A DNA stretch of 51,011 bases from Verrucomicrobiales bacterium (GCA_947460575.1 CANHIJ010000013.1:1-51011), one strand, 5' to 3'; shown: positions 17,579 through 27,600, counted from the stretch's first letter. Notes: generated by a model from the letters alone, not told the origin. Numbers and translations are program-made.

Positions 17579-18582
17579 TGGACCGCTTCCAATTCGCCCA
17601 TCCCCAGCTCCTTTGGCTGCTGGCGCTCCCCCTGCTCCTGCTCTTTTGGAAAGGCCGCCGCGGCCCCACCAGCGCCCTGCGCCTCCCCTCCACCCTCGAC
17701 GCCCTCGGCGCCGGCGCTCGCCCCCGCTCCACCAGCGGCGGCCTGCGCCTCCTCCCTGCCCTCCTCGCGCTCGCCCTCCTCATCGCTGCCCTCGCCCGAC
17801 CCCGCCGCGGCACCGGCGCCCGCGAAGTCGAAACCAAAGGCATCGATATCCTCCTGGCCATGGACGTCTCCGGCTCCATGGAAGCCATGGACTTTACCCT
17901 CAACGGCAGCCCCTCCAATCGCCTCGAAGCGGTCAAAGACGTCGTCGGCAAATTCGTCGCCCAGCGCCCCACCGACCGCATCGGCCTGGTCGCCTTCGCC
18001 GGCCGACCCTACCTCGTCAGCCCCCTCACCCAGGACCGCGATTGGCTCGGCGGCCGCATCGCCCAACTCAAACTCGGCCAAGTCGAGGACGGCACCGCCA
18101 TCGGCTCCGCCATCGCCTCCGCCGTCGGCCACCTCGAAGGCTCCACCGCCAAGTCGCGCATCATCATCCTCCTCACCGATGGCGTCAACAACGCCGGGGC
18201 CGCCAACCCCGAAACCAGCGCCGAAGCCGCCAAGGCCCTCGGCATCCGCATTTACACCATCGGCGCCGGCACCCGCGGCGAGGCCCCCATGCCGGTGCGC
18301 GACCCCTTCGGCGGTGTCCGCTACGCCCCCATGAAAGTCGACGTCGACGAACCCATGCTGCAAAAGGTCGCCGACCTCACTGGCGGCCAAATGTTCCGCG
18401 CTACCGACACCTCCTCCCTCGAAAAAATCTACCAAGCCATCAACGAGCTGGAGACCACGCCCCGCAAACTCAAACAGTACCAGGACTACCAAGAGCTCTA
18501 CCTCTATCTCCTCCTTCCCGGCGCCGCCCTGCTGCTCGCCGGACGCGCCCTAGAGCAAACCGCCTGGCGACGGCTTCCTTAA
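17575..18582 (+). CDS. batA: BatA-like VWA membrane protein
   Basis: A 335-residue inner-membrane protein. Two N-terminal hydrophobic helices (WLLALPLLLLFW; LLPALLALALLIAALA) precede a von Willebrand A domain with the intact MIDAS motif DVSGS (residues about 97-101) and the downstream ITDG-equivalent LLTDGVNNAG. A C-terminal helix LYLYLLLPGAALLLAG closes the protein. This is the BatA arrangement (aerotolerance operon of Bacteroides, stress tolerance in Leptospira; family knowledge). It overlaps the preceding gene by ATGA and is followed 24 bp later by the BatB/C gene. Confidence 0.92.
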   Translation: MMDRFQFAHPQLLWLLALPLLLLFWKGRRGPTSALRLPSTLDALGAGARPRSTSGGLRLLPALLALALLIAALARPRRGTGAREVETKGIDILLAMDVSGSMEAMDFTLNGSPSNRLEAVKDVVGKFVAQRPTDRIGLVAFAGRPYLVSPLTQDRDWLGGRIAQLKLGQVEDGTAIGSAIASAVGHLEGSTAKSRIIILLTDGVNNAGAANPETSAEAAKALGIRIYTIGAGTRGEAPMPVRDPFGGVRYAPMKVDVDEPMLQKVADLTGGQMFRATDTSSLEKIYQAINELETTPRKLKQYQDYQELYLYLLLPGAALLLAGRALEQTAWRRLP

Positions 18583-18606
18583 TTTTTCCCCGCCTCCGGC
18601 CCCGCC

Positions 18607-20583
18607 ATGGAATCTAGCCCCCTCGAATTTGCCCGCCCCCTCTGGCTCCTTGGCGGCCCCGCTGCGGCCCTTGCCATGGCCTGGCTTTTTGCCCGCGCCG
18701 ACCGGCGCCGCGCCGCCGACCTCGCCAAACTCGTCCACCCGCGTTTCGCCGCCCGGCTCATGCCCGGCTTTTCCCCCGGCCGCCGCCGCCTCCAGCGCGG
18801 CCTCTGGCTCACTGCCCTCCTCCTCCTCGCCGCCGCCGCCGCCGGACCCCGCCAAGGCTTTGAATGGCGCGAAATCTCCCGCCGCGGCATCGACCTCCTC
18901 TTCGCTGTCGATACCTCCCGCAGCATGCTCGCCGAAGACCTCAGCCCCAACCGCCTCGAGCGCGCCCGCCTCGGCATCCACGATTTCATCGGCCGCCTCC
19001 AAGGCGACCGCGTCGGCCTCATCCCCTTCGCCGGCAGTTCCTACGCGCTCTGCCCTCTAACGACCGACTACGATGCCTTCCGCACCTCCCTGGACGCCCT
19101 CGATACCGACCTCATCCCCAAACAAGGCACCGACGTCGCCAGCGCCATCCGGGAAGCCGAGCGCCTCTTCGACGAGCGCGGCAACCCCCACCGCATCCTC
19201 GTCCTCCTCACTGACGGCGAGGACTTGCAGGGCGACGCCCTCGAGGCCGCCGCCGCCGCCGCCAAAAAGGGCCTGACCATCTACCCCGTCGGCGTCGGCA
19301 GCACCACCCCCCAGCCCATCCCCCTCCGCCTCGCCAACGGGCGCTCCGATTTCGTCCGCGACCAAGCCGGGAATCCCGTCCAAACCACCCTCGACGAGGC
19401 CACCTTGCGCAAAATCGCCGAGGCCTCCGGCGGCCTCTACGTCCCCCTCGGCAAAGGCGCCGAAGGACTCGACACCATTTACCGGGAAAAACTCCGCCTC
19501 GTGCCCAAAAATGAACTCGAATCCAAAATGGAAAAAATCCCCCTGGAACGCTTTGAATGGCCCCTCGCTGCGGCTTTAATCCTCCTCGCCATGGAATTTC
19601 TCCTGCCCGACCGCCGCCGCCCCAGTCCGCCGCGCGCCCTGCCCTCGGCGGCCCGCCGCGCCGCCCCCGCCGCCCTCCTCATCGGCGGCTTTCTCCTCGC
19701 CGCCTTCCCCACTTCCTCCTCGGCAGCCGACCCCCGGGAGCTCTACAACACAGGCACCGCCCAATACGCCGCGGGCGATTTTCCCGCCGCCGTGGAATCC
19801 CTCACTTCCGCCCTCCACACCCCAGACCTCAAACTGCAAAACCGCACATACTACAATCTGGGCAACGCCCACTACCGCAAAGGCCAAGCCTCCCTCTCAA
19901 ACGCTCCCCAAGAGGCCCTCAAGGACTGGAAAGCCGCCAGCAAAGCTTATCGCGATGCCCTCGCCCTAGACCCCTCCGACGGCGACGCCCGCTTCAATCA
20001 AAAGCTCGTCCAACAAAAAGTAGAGGAACTCGAAAAACAAACCCCCCAAGACCAAAAAGACCCGTCCCCGCAAGACCCCAAAGACGACCCCAAGGACGAA
20101 AAATCCGATAAGGAAAAAGGCGAAAAAGGCGACCAGGGAAAAGACTCCTCCCAGGACCAAAAGCCCGGCGAGAAGGGCGAGAAGGGCGAGAAGGGCGACA
20201 AAGAAAAAGGCGAGCAGGGCGAGGGCCAGGACAAGCAGCCCGGCGACCCCTCCCAGGAACCGGGTAAGGGCGAGGAAAAAGGCGATCCGAACCAAAAATC
20301 CCAGGGCGACCCAAGCGGAAAACCCGGCGATCCCCCCGGATCGGAAGGAGAGAAAAAAGAGGGAACGGCCGAGGGCAAGGACGGCAAACCTGACCAGAAA
20401 CCAGCAGGCGAGGCCAAGCCGCTTTCCGAAGAGCGCCGCGCCACCGCCCAGATGAGCCCCCAAGAAGCCAAGCAGTTGCTCCAAATGATGCGAGGCGCCG
20501 AGCGCACCGTCATCCCCATCGAGCGCCCCCGCCGCGGCCGCTTCCAAGACCCCAACAACACCACCAAGGGCAAAACATGGTAG
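18607..20583 (+). CDS. BatB-BatC fusion: VWA domain plus TPR domain
   Basis: A 658-residue fusion. Residues 1-340 are BatB-like: two N-terminal helices, a VWA domain with DTSRS (near residue 100) and LLTDGEDLQG, and a helix at about 321-335. Residues about 351-372 form a second hydrophobic segment, ALLIGGFLLAAFPTSSSAA, that looks like a signal peptide. A BatC-like TPR region with YNTGTAQYAAGDFPAAV and YYNLGNAHYRKGQ follows. Residues about 475-600 are a highly charged, Gly/Lys/Glu-rich repeat linker (GEKGEKGEKGDKEKG). The hydrophobic junction suggests that two formerly separate genes fused, keeping the second signal peptide as a membrane helix. It overlaps batD by 7 bp. Confidence 0.9.
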   Translation: MESSPLEFARPLWLLGGPAAALAMAWLFARADRRRAADLAKLVHPRFAARLMPGFSPGRRRLQRGLWLTALLLLAAAAAGPRQGFEWREISRRGIDLLFAVDTSRSMLAEDLSPNRLERARLGIHDFIGRLQGDRVGLIPFAGSSYALCPLTTDYDAFRTSLDALDTDLIPKQGTDVASAIREAERLFDERGNPHRILVLLTDGEDLQGDALEAAAAAAKKGLTIYPVGVGSTTPQPIPLRLANGRSDFVRDQAGNPVQTTLDEATLRKIAEASGGLYVPLGKGAEGLDTIYREKLRLVPKNELESKMEKIPLERFEWPLAAALILLAMEFLLPDRRRPSPPRALPSAARRAAPAALLIGGFLLAAFPTSSSAADPRELYNTGTAQYAAGDFPAAVESLTSALHTPDLKLQNRTYYNLGNAHYRKGQASLSNAPQEALKDWKAASKAYRDALALDPSDGDARFNQKLVQQKVEELEKQTPQDQKDPSPQDPKDDPKDEKSDKEKGEKGDQGKDSSQDQKPGEKGEKGEKGDKEKGEQGEGQDKQPGDPSQEPGKGEEKGDPNQKSQGDPSGKPGDPPGSEGEKKEGTAEGKDGKPDQKPAGEAKPLSEERRATAQMSPQEAKQLLQMMRGAERTVIPIERPRRGRFQDPNNTTKGKTW

Positions 20584-22424
20584 CCGCCCGCTCTCTCGCC
20601 GCCCGCCGCCCCCTGCGCCGCGTTTTCAGCTTGCTCCTAGCCTGCGCCGCCGCCCTCCAGGCCGCGGAAATCACCACTTCCCTCGAACCCCCAGCCGTCC
20701 CCGCCGGCCAGGGCGCGACCCTCACCATCCGCGTGGTCGGGGGCAACGTCACCAAACTCACCGCCGCCGACCCTCCCCCCAACCTCATCCTCAACGGCCC
20801 CAGCCAGGGCCGGGAAATCCGCAGCATCAACGGAGTCACCACCGCCTCCCTCACCCTCACCTACCAACTCGGATCCCTCACCCCCGGCGACTACGCCATC
20901 GCCCCCTTCACCCTCGTGGTCGACGGCGCCGAAGTCCAAACCGAGCCCTTCCAACTCAAAGTCCTCCCCTCCGCCTCCCAGGCCCCCGCCGGCCTCGCCT
21001 CCGGAGCGGGCACCGGCGCCCCGCCCCCCGCGCCACCCACCGCCGCCCAGGGCGATTTCGGCTTCCTCACCGTGGAGCTCGCCAGCAAGTCGCGCCAGCA
21101 CATCTGGGTCGGCGAAATCGCCCCCGTCCGCATCCAGGCCTGGATCCCCTCCGAGGCCCGCGCCAATTTCTCCTCGCAACTCCAAACCGTCGGTTCCTCC
21201 TTTACCCTCCACCACCTCAGCGACCAGCCCCAGCAGAGCGTCCAGGAAAGCCAAGGCCAAGCCTTCCGCGTCCTCACCTGGTACGGCGGCCTCTCCGCCA
21301 CCAAAGACGGCACCTACCCGCCCGACCTCAGCCTGAAGGCCACCGTGGCCCGCCGCGACCCCTCCCCCCCCAAAGGAAATTCCCCCTTCGACGCCCTCTT
21401 CGGCCGCATGATCCAACAGGACGTCGTCCTGCGCTCCAAAACCGACCCCTCCGCCAACCTCGAAATCCGCCCCCTCCCCGAGGCCGATCGCCCGCCCGAC
21501 TTCGGCGGCGCCGTGGGCAAGTTCTCCTTCGCCAAAGCCCTCATCCCCAGCGACTGGCGCACTGGCGAACCCCAATCCATCGCCGCCGAAATCACCGGCG
21601 AGGGCAATTTTCAACTCCTCCAACAGCCCACCCTAACTCCCGCCGCCGACTGGAAAACCTACTCTGGCAGCACCTCCTTCGCCCCCGGCGACCTCGCCTC
21701 GTTCTCCGGGACTTCCTCCTTCCGCTTCAATGGAGTCCCCAGCCGCGCTGGGGCCTACGACCTCCACCTCGCCTTCAGCTTTTTCGACCCCGACCAAGGC
21801 CGCTTCCAAACCGCCGAAAGCGCCCCCCAAAAAGTCGCCATTTCCGGACCCGACGTCATCCCTCCGCCCCCCGTCGCCGCTCCCGACCCCACCCCCGCGC
21901 CCCCGCCCAAAGCCCAACTGCCCGCGCCCCCGCGCCCCCAGGACAGCGCCGTTGCCAGCCTTCGCCCGCTCGTTTTCCGCCCCGCTTTTCACCAAATTGT
22001 CGCTAACTGCGCCGCCGCCGCCCTTCTCGGCCTGCTGCTCCGCGGCACCCGCGCCCGCTGGGCCAACCCGCAGCGCCGCGCCCGCGCCGCCCAAGACCGC
22101 GCCCTGCGCCAGGCCCTCGACCACGCCGCCTCCCTCGCCCAGCGCGGCGACGCCCCCGGCTTCTTCGCCGCCGGGCGGCGTGCCCTCCAAGCCCGCCTCG
22201 CCACCCTCTGGCAGCGCCCCGGATCCGCCCTGGCGCTCGCCGACCTCGCTGAAAAACTGCCTCCCGACTCCCCGGTCATCGCCTTTTTCCGCCAGGCCGA
22301 TCAAGCGGCATTCAGCCCCCCAATGCCCTTCGCTCCCTCCCCCCTGCCCGAGGCCCAAGCCCTCCTCGAGCAGGCCCTCCAAAGCCTTAACATCCCCTCG
22401 GGATCCGCCGCCTCCCCGCCATGA
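20577..22424 (+). CDS. batD: BatD-like protein
   Basis: A 615-residue envelope protein of the BatD (oxygen tolerance) family. A signal peptide at residues about 13-31 (RVFSLLLACAAALQAA) is followed by tandem beta-rich Ig-like domains (ITTSLEPPAVPAGQGATLTI; FGFLTVELASKSRQHIWVGE). A Pro-rich linker and a transmembrane helix near residue 475 lead to a helical cytoplasmic tail with AQRGDAPGFFAAGRRALQARL, as in other BatD proteins. The ATG lies inside the last codons of the BatB/C gene (ATGGTAG) and its stop overlaps the next start (ATGA), so translation of the whole run is coupled. Confidence 0.88.
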   Translation: MVAARSLAARRPLRRVFSLLLACAAALQAAEITTSLEPPAVPAGQGATLTIRVVGGNVTKLTAADPPPNLILNGPSQGREIRSINGVTTASLTLTYQLGSLTPGDYAIAPFTLVVDGAEVQTEPFQLKVLPSASQAPAGLASGAGTGAPPPAPPTAAQGDFGFLTVELASKSRQHIWVGEIAPVRIQAWIPSEARANFSSQLQTVGSSFTLHHLSDQPQQSVQESQGQAFRVLTWYGGLSATKDGTYPPDLSLKATVARRDPSPPKGNSPFDALFGRMIQQDVVLRSKTDPSANLEIRPLPEADRPPDFGGAVGKFSFAKALIPSDWRTGEPQSIAAEITGEGNFQLLQQPTLTPAADWKTYSGSTSFAPGDLASFSGTSSFRFNGVPSRAGAYDLHLAFSFFDPDQGRFQTAESAPQKVAISGPDVIPPPPVAAPDPTPAPPPKAQLPAPPRPQDSAVASLRPLVFRPAFHQIVANCAAAALLGLLLRGTRARWANPQRRARAAQDRALRQALDHAASLAQRGDAPGFFAAGRRALQARLATLWQRPGSALALADLAEKLPPDSPVIAFFRQADQAAFSPPMPFAPSPLPEAQALLEQALQSLNIPSGSAASPP

Positions 22425-23188
22425 GCCTCCTTCGCCGCCAGCCCTGGCTGCTACTCCTGCCTCTCCTCGCCCAGGCCGCGCCCCTCCAGGCCAGCTCGGC
22501 CCAAGCGGCCCAGGCCGCCTTGGCCGCCGGAGACTTCGCCCGCGCCGCCTCCGCCTACCAACTCCTTATCGACGCCGAGGGCCCCAGCGCCTCTCGCCTT
22601 TATCAGCTAGGAAGCGCCCACTTCGCCCTCGGCCAGTTCGGCCCCGCCGTCCTCGCCTTCGAGCGCGCCGCCCTCCTCGCCCCCCGCGCCGCCGACATCC
22701 AAGCCAACCTCCAGCAGGCCCGCCAATCCGCCGCCCCCTCGGCCGTGCCCGAAACCGGCCTCACCCTCGCCGCCGCGCTGCGCTGGCTCAGCCTCAACGA
22801 GTGGTCCTGGCTCGCCGCCGCGGGCTGCGCCGGACTCGCCGTCCTCTCCCTCGCCTGGGGCCTGCGCGGCTTCCCCTCCCCGCGGGCCGCGCGCGCCGCC
22901 CGCCTCACCCTAGCACTCAGCTTGAGCAGCGCCGTCCTCGCCAGCGGCGCGCTCTGGCAGCGCCGCGGCGAAGCCCACTGGGGCATCGTGCTCGACCCCG
23001 ATCCCGTGCTGCGCCTGTCCCCCTTTGCCGAAGCCGCTCCCGCCGGGCCGCTCCACACCGGCGGCCGCATCATCCTGGGCCCCCGAGTCCAAGGCTGGAC
23101 GCGCGTCGCCCTTCCAGAAAGCCCCTCAGCCGGCTGGCTTCCCAATACTGCATTCGCCCCCCTCATCCCTCCGGCGACCACTCCCTAG
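22421..23188 (+). CDS. batE: BatE-like TPR/SH3 protein
   Basis: A 255-residue protein and the last gene of the Bat operon. It has a signal peptide (residues 1-25), a TPR pair (RLYQLGSAHFALGQFGPAVLAFERAALL), and two transmembrane helices (around residues 130-147 and 163-182). A C-terminal small beta domain reads WTRVALPESPSAGWLPNTAFAPL, typical of a bacterial SH3 domain ending in GW-x-P/x. This TPR-TM-TM-SH3 order is the BatE arrangement. It overlaps batD by 4 bp and converges with the RNase III-like gene 34 bp away. Confidence 0.85.
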   Translation: MSLLRRQPWLLLLPLLAQAAPLQASSAQAAQAALAAGDFARAASAYQLLIDAEGPSASRLYQLGSAHFALGQFGPAVLAFERAALLAPRAADIQANLQQARQSAAPSAVPETGLTLAAALRWLSLNEWSWLAAAGCAGLAVLSLAWGLRGFPSPRAARAARLTLALSLSSAVLASGALWQRRGEAHWGIVLDPDPVLRLSPFAEAAPAGPLHTGGRIILGPRVQGWTRVALPESPSAGWLPNTAFAPLIPPATTP

Positions 23189-23222
23189 CCAACCGAGCCG
23201 CAGCCCCCGCGAAGGCCCGCGC

Positions 23223-23510
23223 TCAGCGGCGCTTCTTTTTTTGCTTGAGGTAAAGCGGCAAAAATTCCCGTTCAATATAGCGAAACGCCGCCTCCAAGCC
23301 CTCCTGCTGGTACACTTGGCCAATCCAGCTCTCCACCCGCGTCGGCGGCCCGAAGGCGCTGAGAAAGGCGTTGCTGGTCATGGCGGCAAACTCTTCCTGC
23401 CCCATGCCCCCGGTGTGCTGCAGGATGTACTGCCGCGAGAAAAGACTCAGGACGGCATCGCCTAGCCAAGCCTCTTCCCGCTCCAGCCGCACTGGATCGA
23501 TCCCTTTCAT
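23223..23510 (-). CDS. Minimal RNase III-like domain protein
   Basis: A 95-residue protein made of little more than the two ends of an RNase III fold. EEAWLGDAVLSLFSRQYIL aligns with the signature E-x-LGDAVL helix, and RVESWIGQVYQQEGLEAAFRYI with the second metal-binding helix (usually D-x-x-E-A-L-I-G). Asp18 and the Glu of RVESWIG are kept. The usual Glu four residues before Asp18 is Ala14, as in Mini-III, and the usual second Asp is Thr. It is shorter than Mini-III (about 135-145). Catalytic activity is uncertain; binding structured RNA, for example 23S precursor, is a guess from the family. It is the third gene of a minus-strand trio. Confidence 0.75.
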   Translation of the reverse strand: MKGIDPVRLEREEAWLGDAVLSLFSRQYILQHTGGMGQEEFAAMTSNAFLSAFGPPTRVESWIGQVYQQEGLEAAFRYIEREFLPLYLKQKKKRR

Positions 23511-23540
23511 GCGCCCCTGCCCTCCATTAGTGACGGCACT

Positions 23541-24227
23541 TTATTCTTCAAATTGAATGACGTCGTCGTCCACCGCCGGGAGCATTCCCACCGGCATCGA
23601 GCCCGGCACCAGATCGGCCACGCACTCCGTCGGATTCACCGTGTCGCTGATGCGAATCTTCCCAATCACCGCTGACTTGCGGCGCAGGGAATACTGCGAT
23701 CCCGCCCGCAGCCCAACATTCGACCCGCTATTGAGCACGATCATACCCTCCTTCTCGGCAAACAGCTTAACCCGCGCAATCGCCGGCAAGGCCACAATGC
23801 GCTGCTGCACCCGCGTCAAAGCTTTGCCCTCCAGGGCCGCCGGAAGCGTCAGCGAATCCGTGGCCACCCGGTCCGCCGCGCCCAAATTCAGCACTTCGCG
23901 CTCTTCTTCCAACATCCGAGGGTCGTTGGCCGCGGCCAGCGGCGGCGCCGCCGGGATGCCGCTGGCAGGCGCGGCCGCGGGATCGCGCGGCGGCACCGGC
24001 GGCAACACGGGCGCCGCCGCCGGAGGCACCGGGGCCGCCGCCGGAGGAGTCGGCACGGGCGTCGGCTGCGCCGACTTCTTAGCCATTTCCTCCATGCGCG
24101 CGATCATCTTGTCGTTGATCGCATTTTGCGCCACCAAGCGGCTGTCGAGGTCGCTCTTGAGGGTCAAATAGGCGGCCACCGCCAACAGGACGATGACCGA
24201 GGAGAGGGCGAATTGGGTAAGTTTCAT
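23541..24227 (-). CDS. Membrane-anchored protein of unknown function with C-terminal beta domain
   Basis: A 228-residue protein. One N-terminal transmembrane helix (LSSVIVLLAVAAYLTL) leads into a short coiled segment (LDSRLVAQNAINDKMIARMEEM) and a Pro/Ala-rich linker of about 60 residues. A conserved-looking C-terminal domain follows (RVKLFAEKEGMIVLNSGSNV, then GLRAGSQYSLRRKSAVIGKI). That last segment resembles small beta domains with 'G-x-N-x-G-x-x-x-G' turns found in envelope proteins. No enzymatic motif is seen. ATG 24227 is chosen because the transmembrane helix starts just after it. It lies 47 bp downstream of the His-rich lipoprotein gene and 30 bp upstream of the RNase III-like gene. 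Confidence 0.7.
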   Translation of the reverse strand: MKLTQFALSSVIVLLAVAAYLTLKSDLDSRLVAQNAINDKMIARMEEMAKKSAQPTPVPTPPAAAPVPPAAAPVLPPVPPRDPAAAPASGIPAAPPLAAANDPRMLEEEREVLNLGAADRVATDSLTLPAALEGKALTRVQQRIVALPAIARVKLFAEKEGMIVLNSGSNVGLRAGSQYSLRRKSAVIGKIRISDTVNPTECVADLVPGSMPVGMLPAVDDDVIQFEE

Positions 24228-24274
24228 AGCAAAAAAGGGGTCAAATCGCCGCACTGGTGGGCAGTCCGCCGACC

Positions 24275-24493
24275 TCAGTGGGCCGCCGCCGGGGTTTCCG
24301 CATGGGCCGCCGCCGGTTCCGCCGCTCCAGCGCCGTGGGCACCGCCGTGGGCGCTCCCGTGGCCCGTGGTGGCCTCGTGGCTGGCGCGCCGATTTTGATT
24401 GAACATTTTAGTCTGTTCCCAGGTTTGCTGCTCGCAACCGAGCGTGGCGGCGAGGGCAAGGGCGAGGGAGGCAAGGGCGAGGAGCTTTTTCAT
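24275..24493 (-). CDS. Small His/Ala-rich lipoprotein
   Basis: A 72-residue predicted lipoprotein. MKKLLALASLALALAATLGC is a textbook lipoprotein signal with lipid-attachment Cys20. The mature part begins EQQTWEQTKMFNQNRR and ends in a tail with nine His among Gly, Ala, Glu and Pro (GHGSAHGGAHGAGAAE). The tail could bind metal ions, but that is inference. The ATG at 24493 sits at the start of the signal peptide; the longer open frame upstream has no support. It is divergent from the SNF2 gene. Confidence 0.7.
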   Translation of the reverse strand: MKKLLALASLALALAATLGCEQQTWEQTKMFNQNRRASHEATTGHGSAHGGAHGAGAAEPAAAHAETPAAAH

Positions 24494-24677
24494 GATTGAA
24501 GCCCCAACTTTGAGAAAGCGCCCGCAGTTGCAACCGGGAATGGCGCCGAGAAATGTCTCAGCTCTTCCCTTGCCCTTGCCCTTGCCTCGGCAGGCTCCGG
24601 AGGGCATTTTGGCATTTTACCGCAGTCTCCCCAACCCGCGCCCTGCCGCCGCCAGCCCCCCGCCCCCGCCCCGCTCC

Positions 24678-27600
24678 ATGAAAAAACCAGGCGCCCTCTC
24701 CAAAGACGACCCCGCAGGCCTAGCGGCAATCCTAGCCAATTCCCTCAGCCGCACCCTCACCTACCAGGAAAAAAAGCGCTGCGCCCTGGTCGACCAGATT
24801 TTCAAAAACCAGACGCCCAAGGTGAACCACGACCTGCTGTCCGTAATTAGCGGCCAGGCCGAAACGCTCTACCGCCACTACTACGCTCTCCCCGTGACCC
24901 TTTGGCCCTCCCACCGGGCTCCCTGCGACATCCTGCAGGCCTGGCACTACGTGGCCCACGCCTTGAGAAATAATTCCCAGATCTCCACCGACCCCCTTCT
25001 AACCACTGTGTCCTGGCCGGAGGTCGACCGCCTGGTCAATCCCTGGCTGCGCGAGGAGTCCCTCAAACACTGGCAGGAGCAGTTGTCCACCTTCAGCGCC
25101 GCCCGATCCTTCTCCGCTCCCCCCTGCCCCGCCTTCCGCCTCCGCCTCATCCCTCAAGGGGCCCAAATTGATTGGCTTCCCCCCGGCGCCGCCGTCTGGA
25201 CCCCCATCAAGGCTACTCCCCTGCGCCAGCACGCCCGCGTCGCCTACAGCTACAACCCCGCCGCCGAATCCCTCATCCTCGACGAGGATTCCGCTCGCTT
25301 CCTCCGCATCGTCTGTCCCCAGGACTACTATCAAGCTAAGCCTCTCCTCGAAATTGGCTCCGCCCTTTATGGCTCGGCGCTAAACAACCTCATCCGCACC
25401 CAGTCCGCCAAAATCGTCGACTCCGCCGGGCAAGCCCTCCTCTGCTCCCAGGAGTCCGCCAACTGGTCCCTCCTCGGCCCCTGCCGCTCCCCGCTCGACT
25501 CCGCTTCCGACCTCGATCCCGCCGCGGCTCTCAACGGTGACTACATCCTCGCCGTCAGCGGCGCGGACGGCCAGCCCATCGCCGACGTCGTCGCCATCCT
25601 CCCCGGCCAACCCAACCTGGTCCTCACCCCCAACGCCGCCTACCCCCTCCCCGGCCCCCCCCTCCCCGCCACCTTTCCCAGCCCCGGCAGCCGCATCCCC
25701 GTGGCCGCGGTCGAAAGCCATGTCGGACTCGCCGCCCTCGACCGCCTCGGCGTCTCTCCCCCCAGCCGCCTCGCCCGCCGCGTCACCACGGTCAAAGTCG
25801 CGGTGCGGATTCGCTGCCAATACCTCGCTTCGCGCGACGGTGATGTGTTCCAAGTCTGCGCCCTCGCCAGCTGCGGCGGACTTTTCCCCGATGAAGAGTG
25901 GATCGCCGACCACTGGAGCCCCCGGTTCCGCTCCCACAGCCGCGAGGCCTCCGCCGCTCCCTCGGACACCCTCACCCGCATCGACCGCTCCCTCCAGATC
26001 CCCGCCGGAGACTGGCTCGCCCTCGCCAACTTGAGCTCCAGCGCGCTCAACCACAGCAGCGCAGAATTCTGGCTCGAACGGCGCCTCTCCAAAACCTCGA
26101 GCAAGCTATTTCCGGACCAATTCCTCGCCTGGCTCGAGCAGCGACCCGAAGGGGTCAGCGTCGAACTCGACCGCGAACTCGCCGCCCTCCGCGACCTGGG
26201 CAAGGTGACCGCCCAATTCCACATCGAACTCGAACCCGCTGGCATCGACTGGTTCGACCTCGAACTCAACCTCCAGCTCTCCGACATCACCCTGACTCCC
26301 CAGGACGTCGATTTGCTGCTCGCCAACAACGGCTCCTGGGTGCGCCTTCCCAAACACGGCTGGCGCAAGATCGAATTAAATGCCACCGAGGAAACCCACC
26401 GCGAGCTCGCCGACCTCGGACTCAGCGCCGGCGATGTCTACTCCGCAGAAAAACAGCGCCTCCACGTGCTCCAGTTGGCCCACCCCGCCGCCAGCACGCT
26501 CCTCCCCGCGGAAACCGTCGGCGAAGTGCGCCGCCGCGCCAGCGAGCTGCGCACCTCGGTCGCCCCCACCCTCCCCCGCGGCATCACCGCCACCCTGCGC
26601 AACTACCAGTTAGAAGGATTCCACTTCCTCGCCTATCTTTCCACTAATCACTTCGGCGGCATCCTCGCCGACGACATGGGCCTCGGCAAAACCATCCAGG
26701 CCCTCACCTGGATGGCTTGGCTCCACGAGACGGACCAGCTCGGCGCTAGCCCCATGTTGGTCGTTTGCCCCAAGTCGGTGCAGGACAACTGGACCTCCGA
26801 GGCTGCCAAGTTTTACCCCGCCCTCCCTGTGCACCAGTGGACCAGCGCCACCGTCGGCGACCTGGCCCCCATTTCCCCGCCCGCCCCGCCCGCCCCCAAA
26901 TCCTCCCGCGCCAAAAAAACCGCCTCCGCCAAAAAGGCCTCCGCCAGCCCGCCTCCGCTCCTCATCATCAACTACACCCAGCTGCGCCTCCACGCCGAGG
27001 CCATCTCCGCCATCACCTGGTCCACCGTGGTCCTCGACGAAGCCCAGTACATCAAAAACCCCACCTCCGTCACCGCCAAAACCGCCTGCGCGCTCCGCTC
27101 CCGCCACCGCCTCGCCCTCAGCGGCACCCCGATCGAAAATCGCCTCCTCGACCTCTGGTCGATCATGGCTTTTGCCATGCCCGGCATCCTCCACAACCGC
27201 ACCAGCTTCGCCAAAAACTTCGGCGCCAAAGACGACCCCCTGGCGCGCCGCCGCCTCGGGGCCCGGGTCCGCCCCTTCCTCCTCCGCCGCACCAAAAAAG
27301 AAGTCGCCGCCGACCTCCCCGACCGCATCGAGGAAGACCTCATCTGCGAACTCGAAGGCCCGCAGCGCGACCACTACATGGCCGAGCTCAAACACGCCCG
27401 CAGCACCCTGCTCAAAGCCAAAACCGCGGCCCAACTCGACAAGCTCCGCTTCAATATCCTCACCTCGCTGCTCCGCCTGCGCCAAATCTGCTGCCACCCC
27501 TCGCTCACTGGCAAAGGCCAACCCGATGCCAACAGCGCCAAGCTCGACGCCCTCCTGGAACTCCTCGAACCCCTCGTCGAGGAAGGCCACAAGGTCCTCA

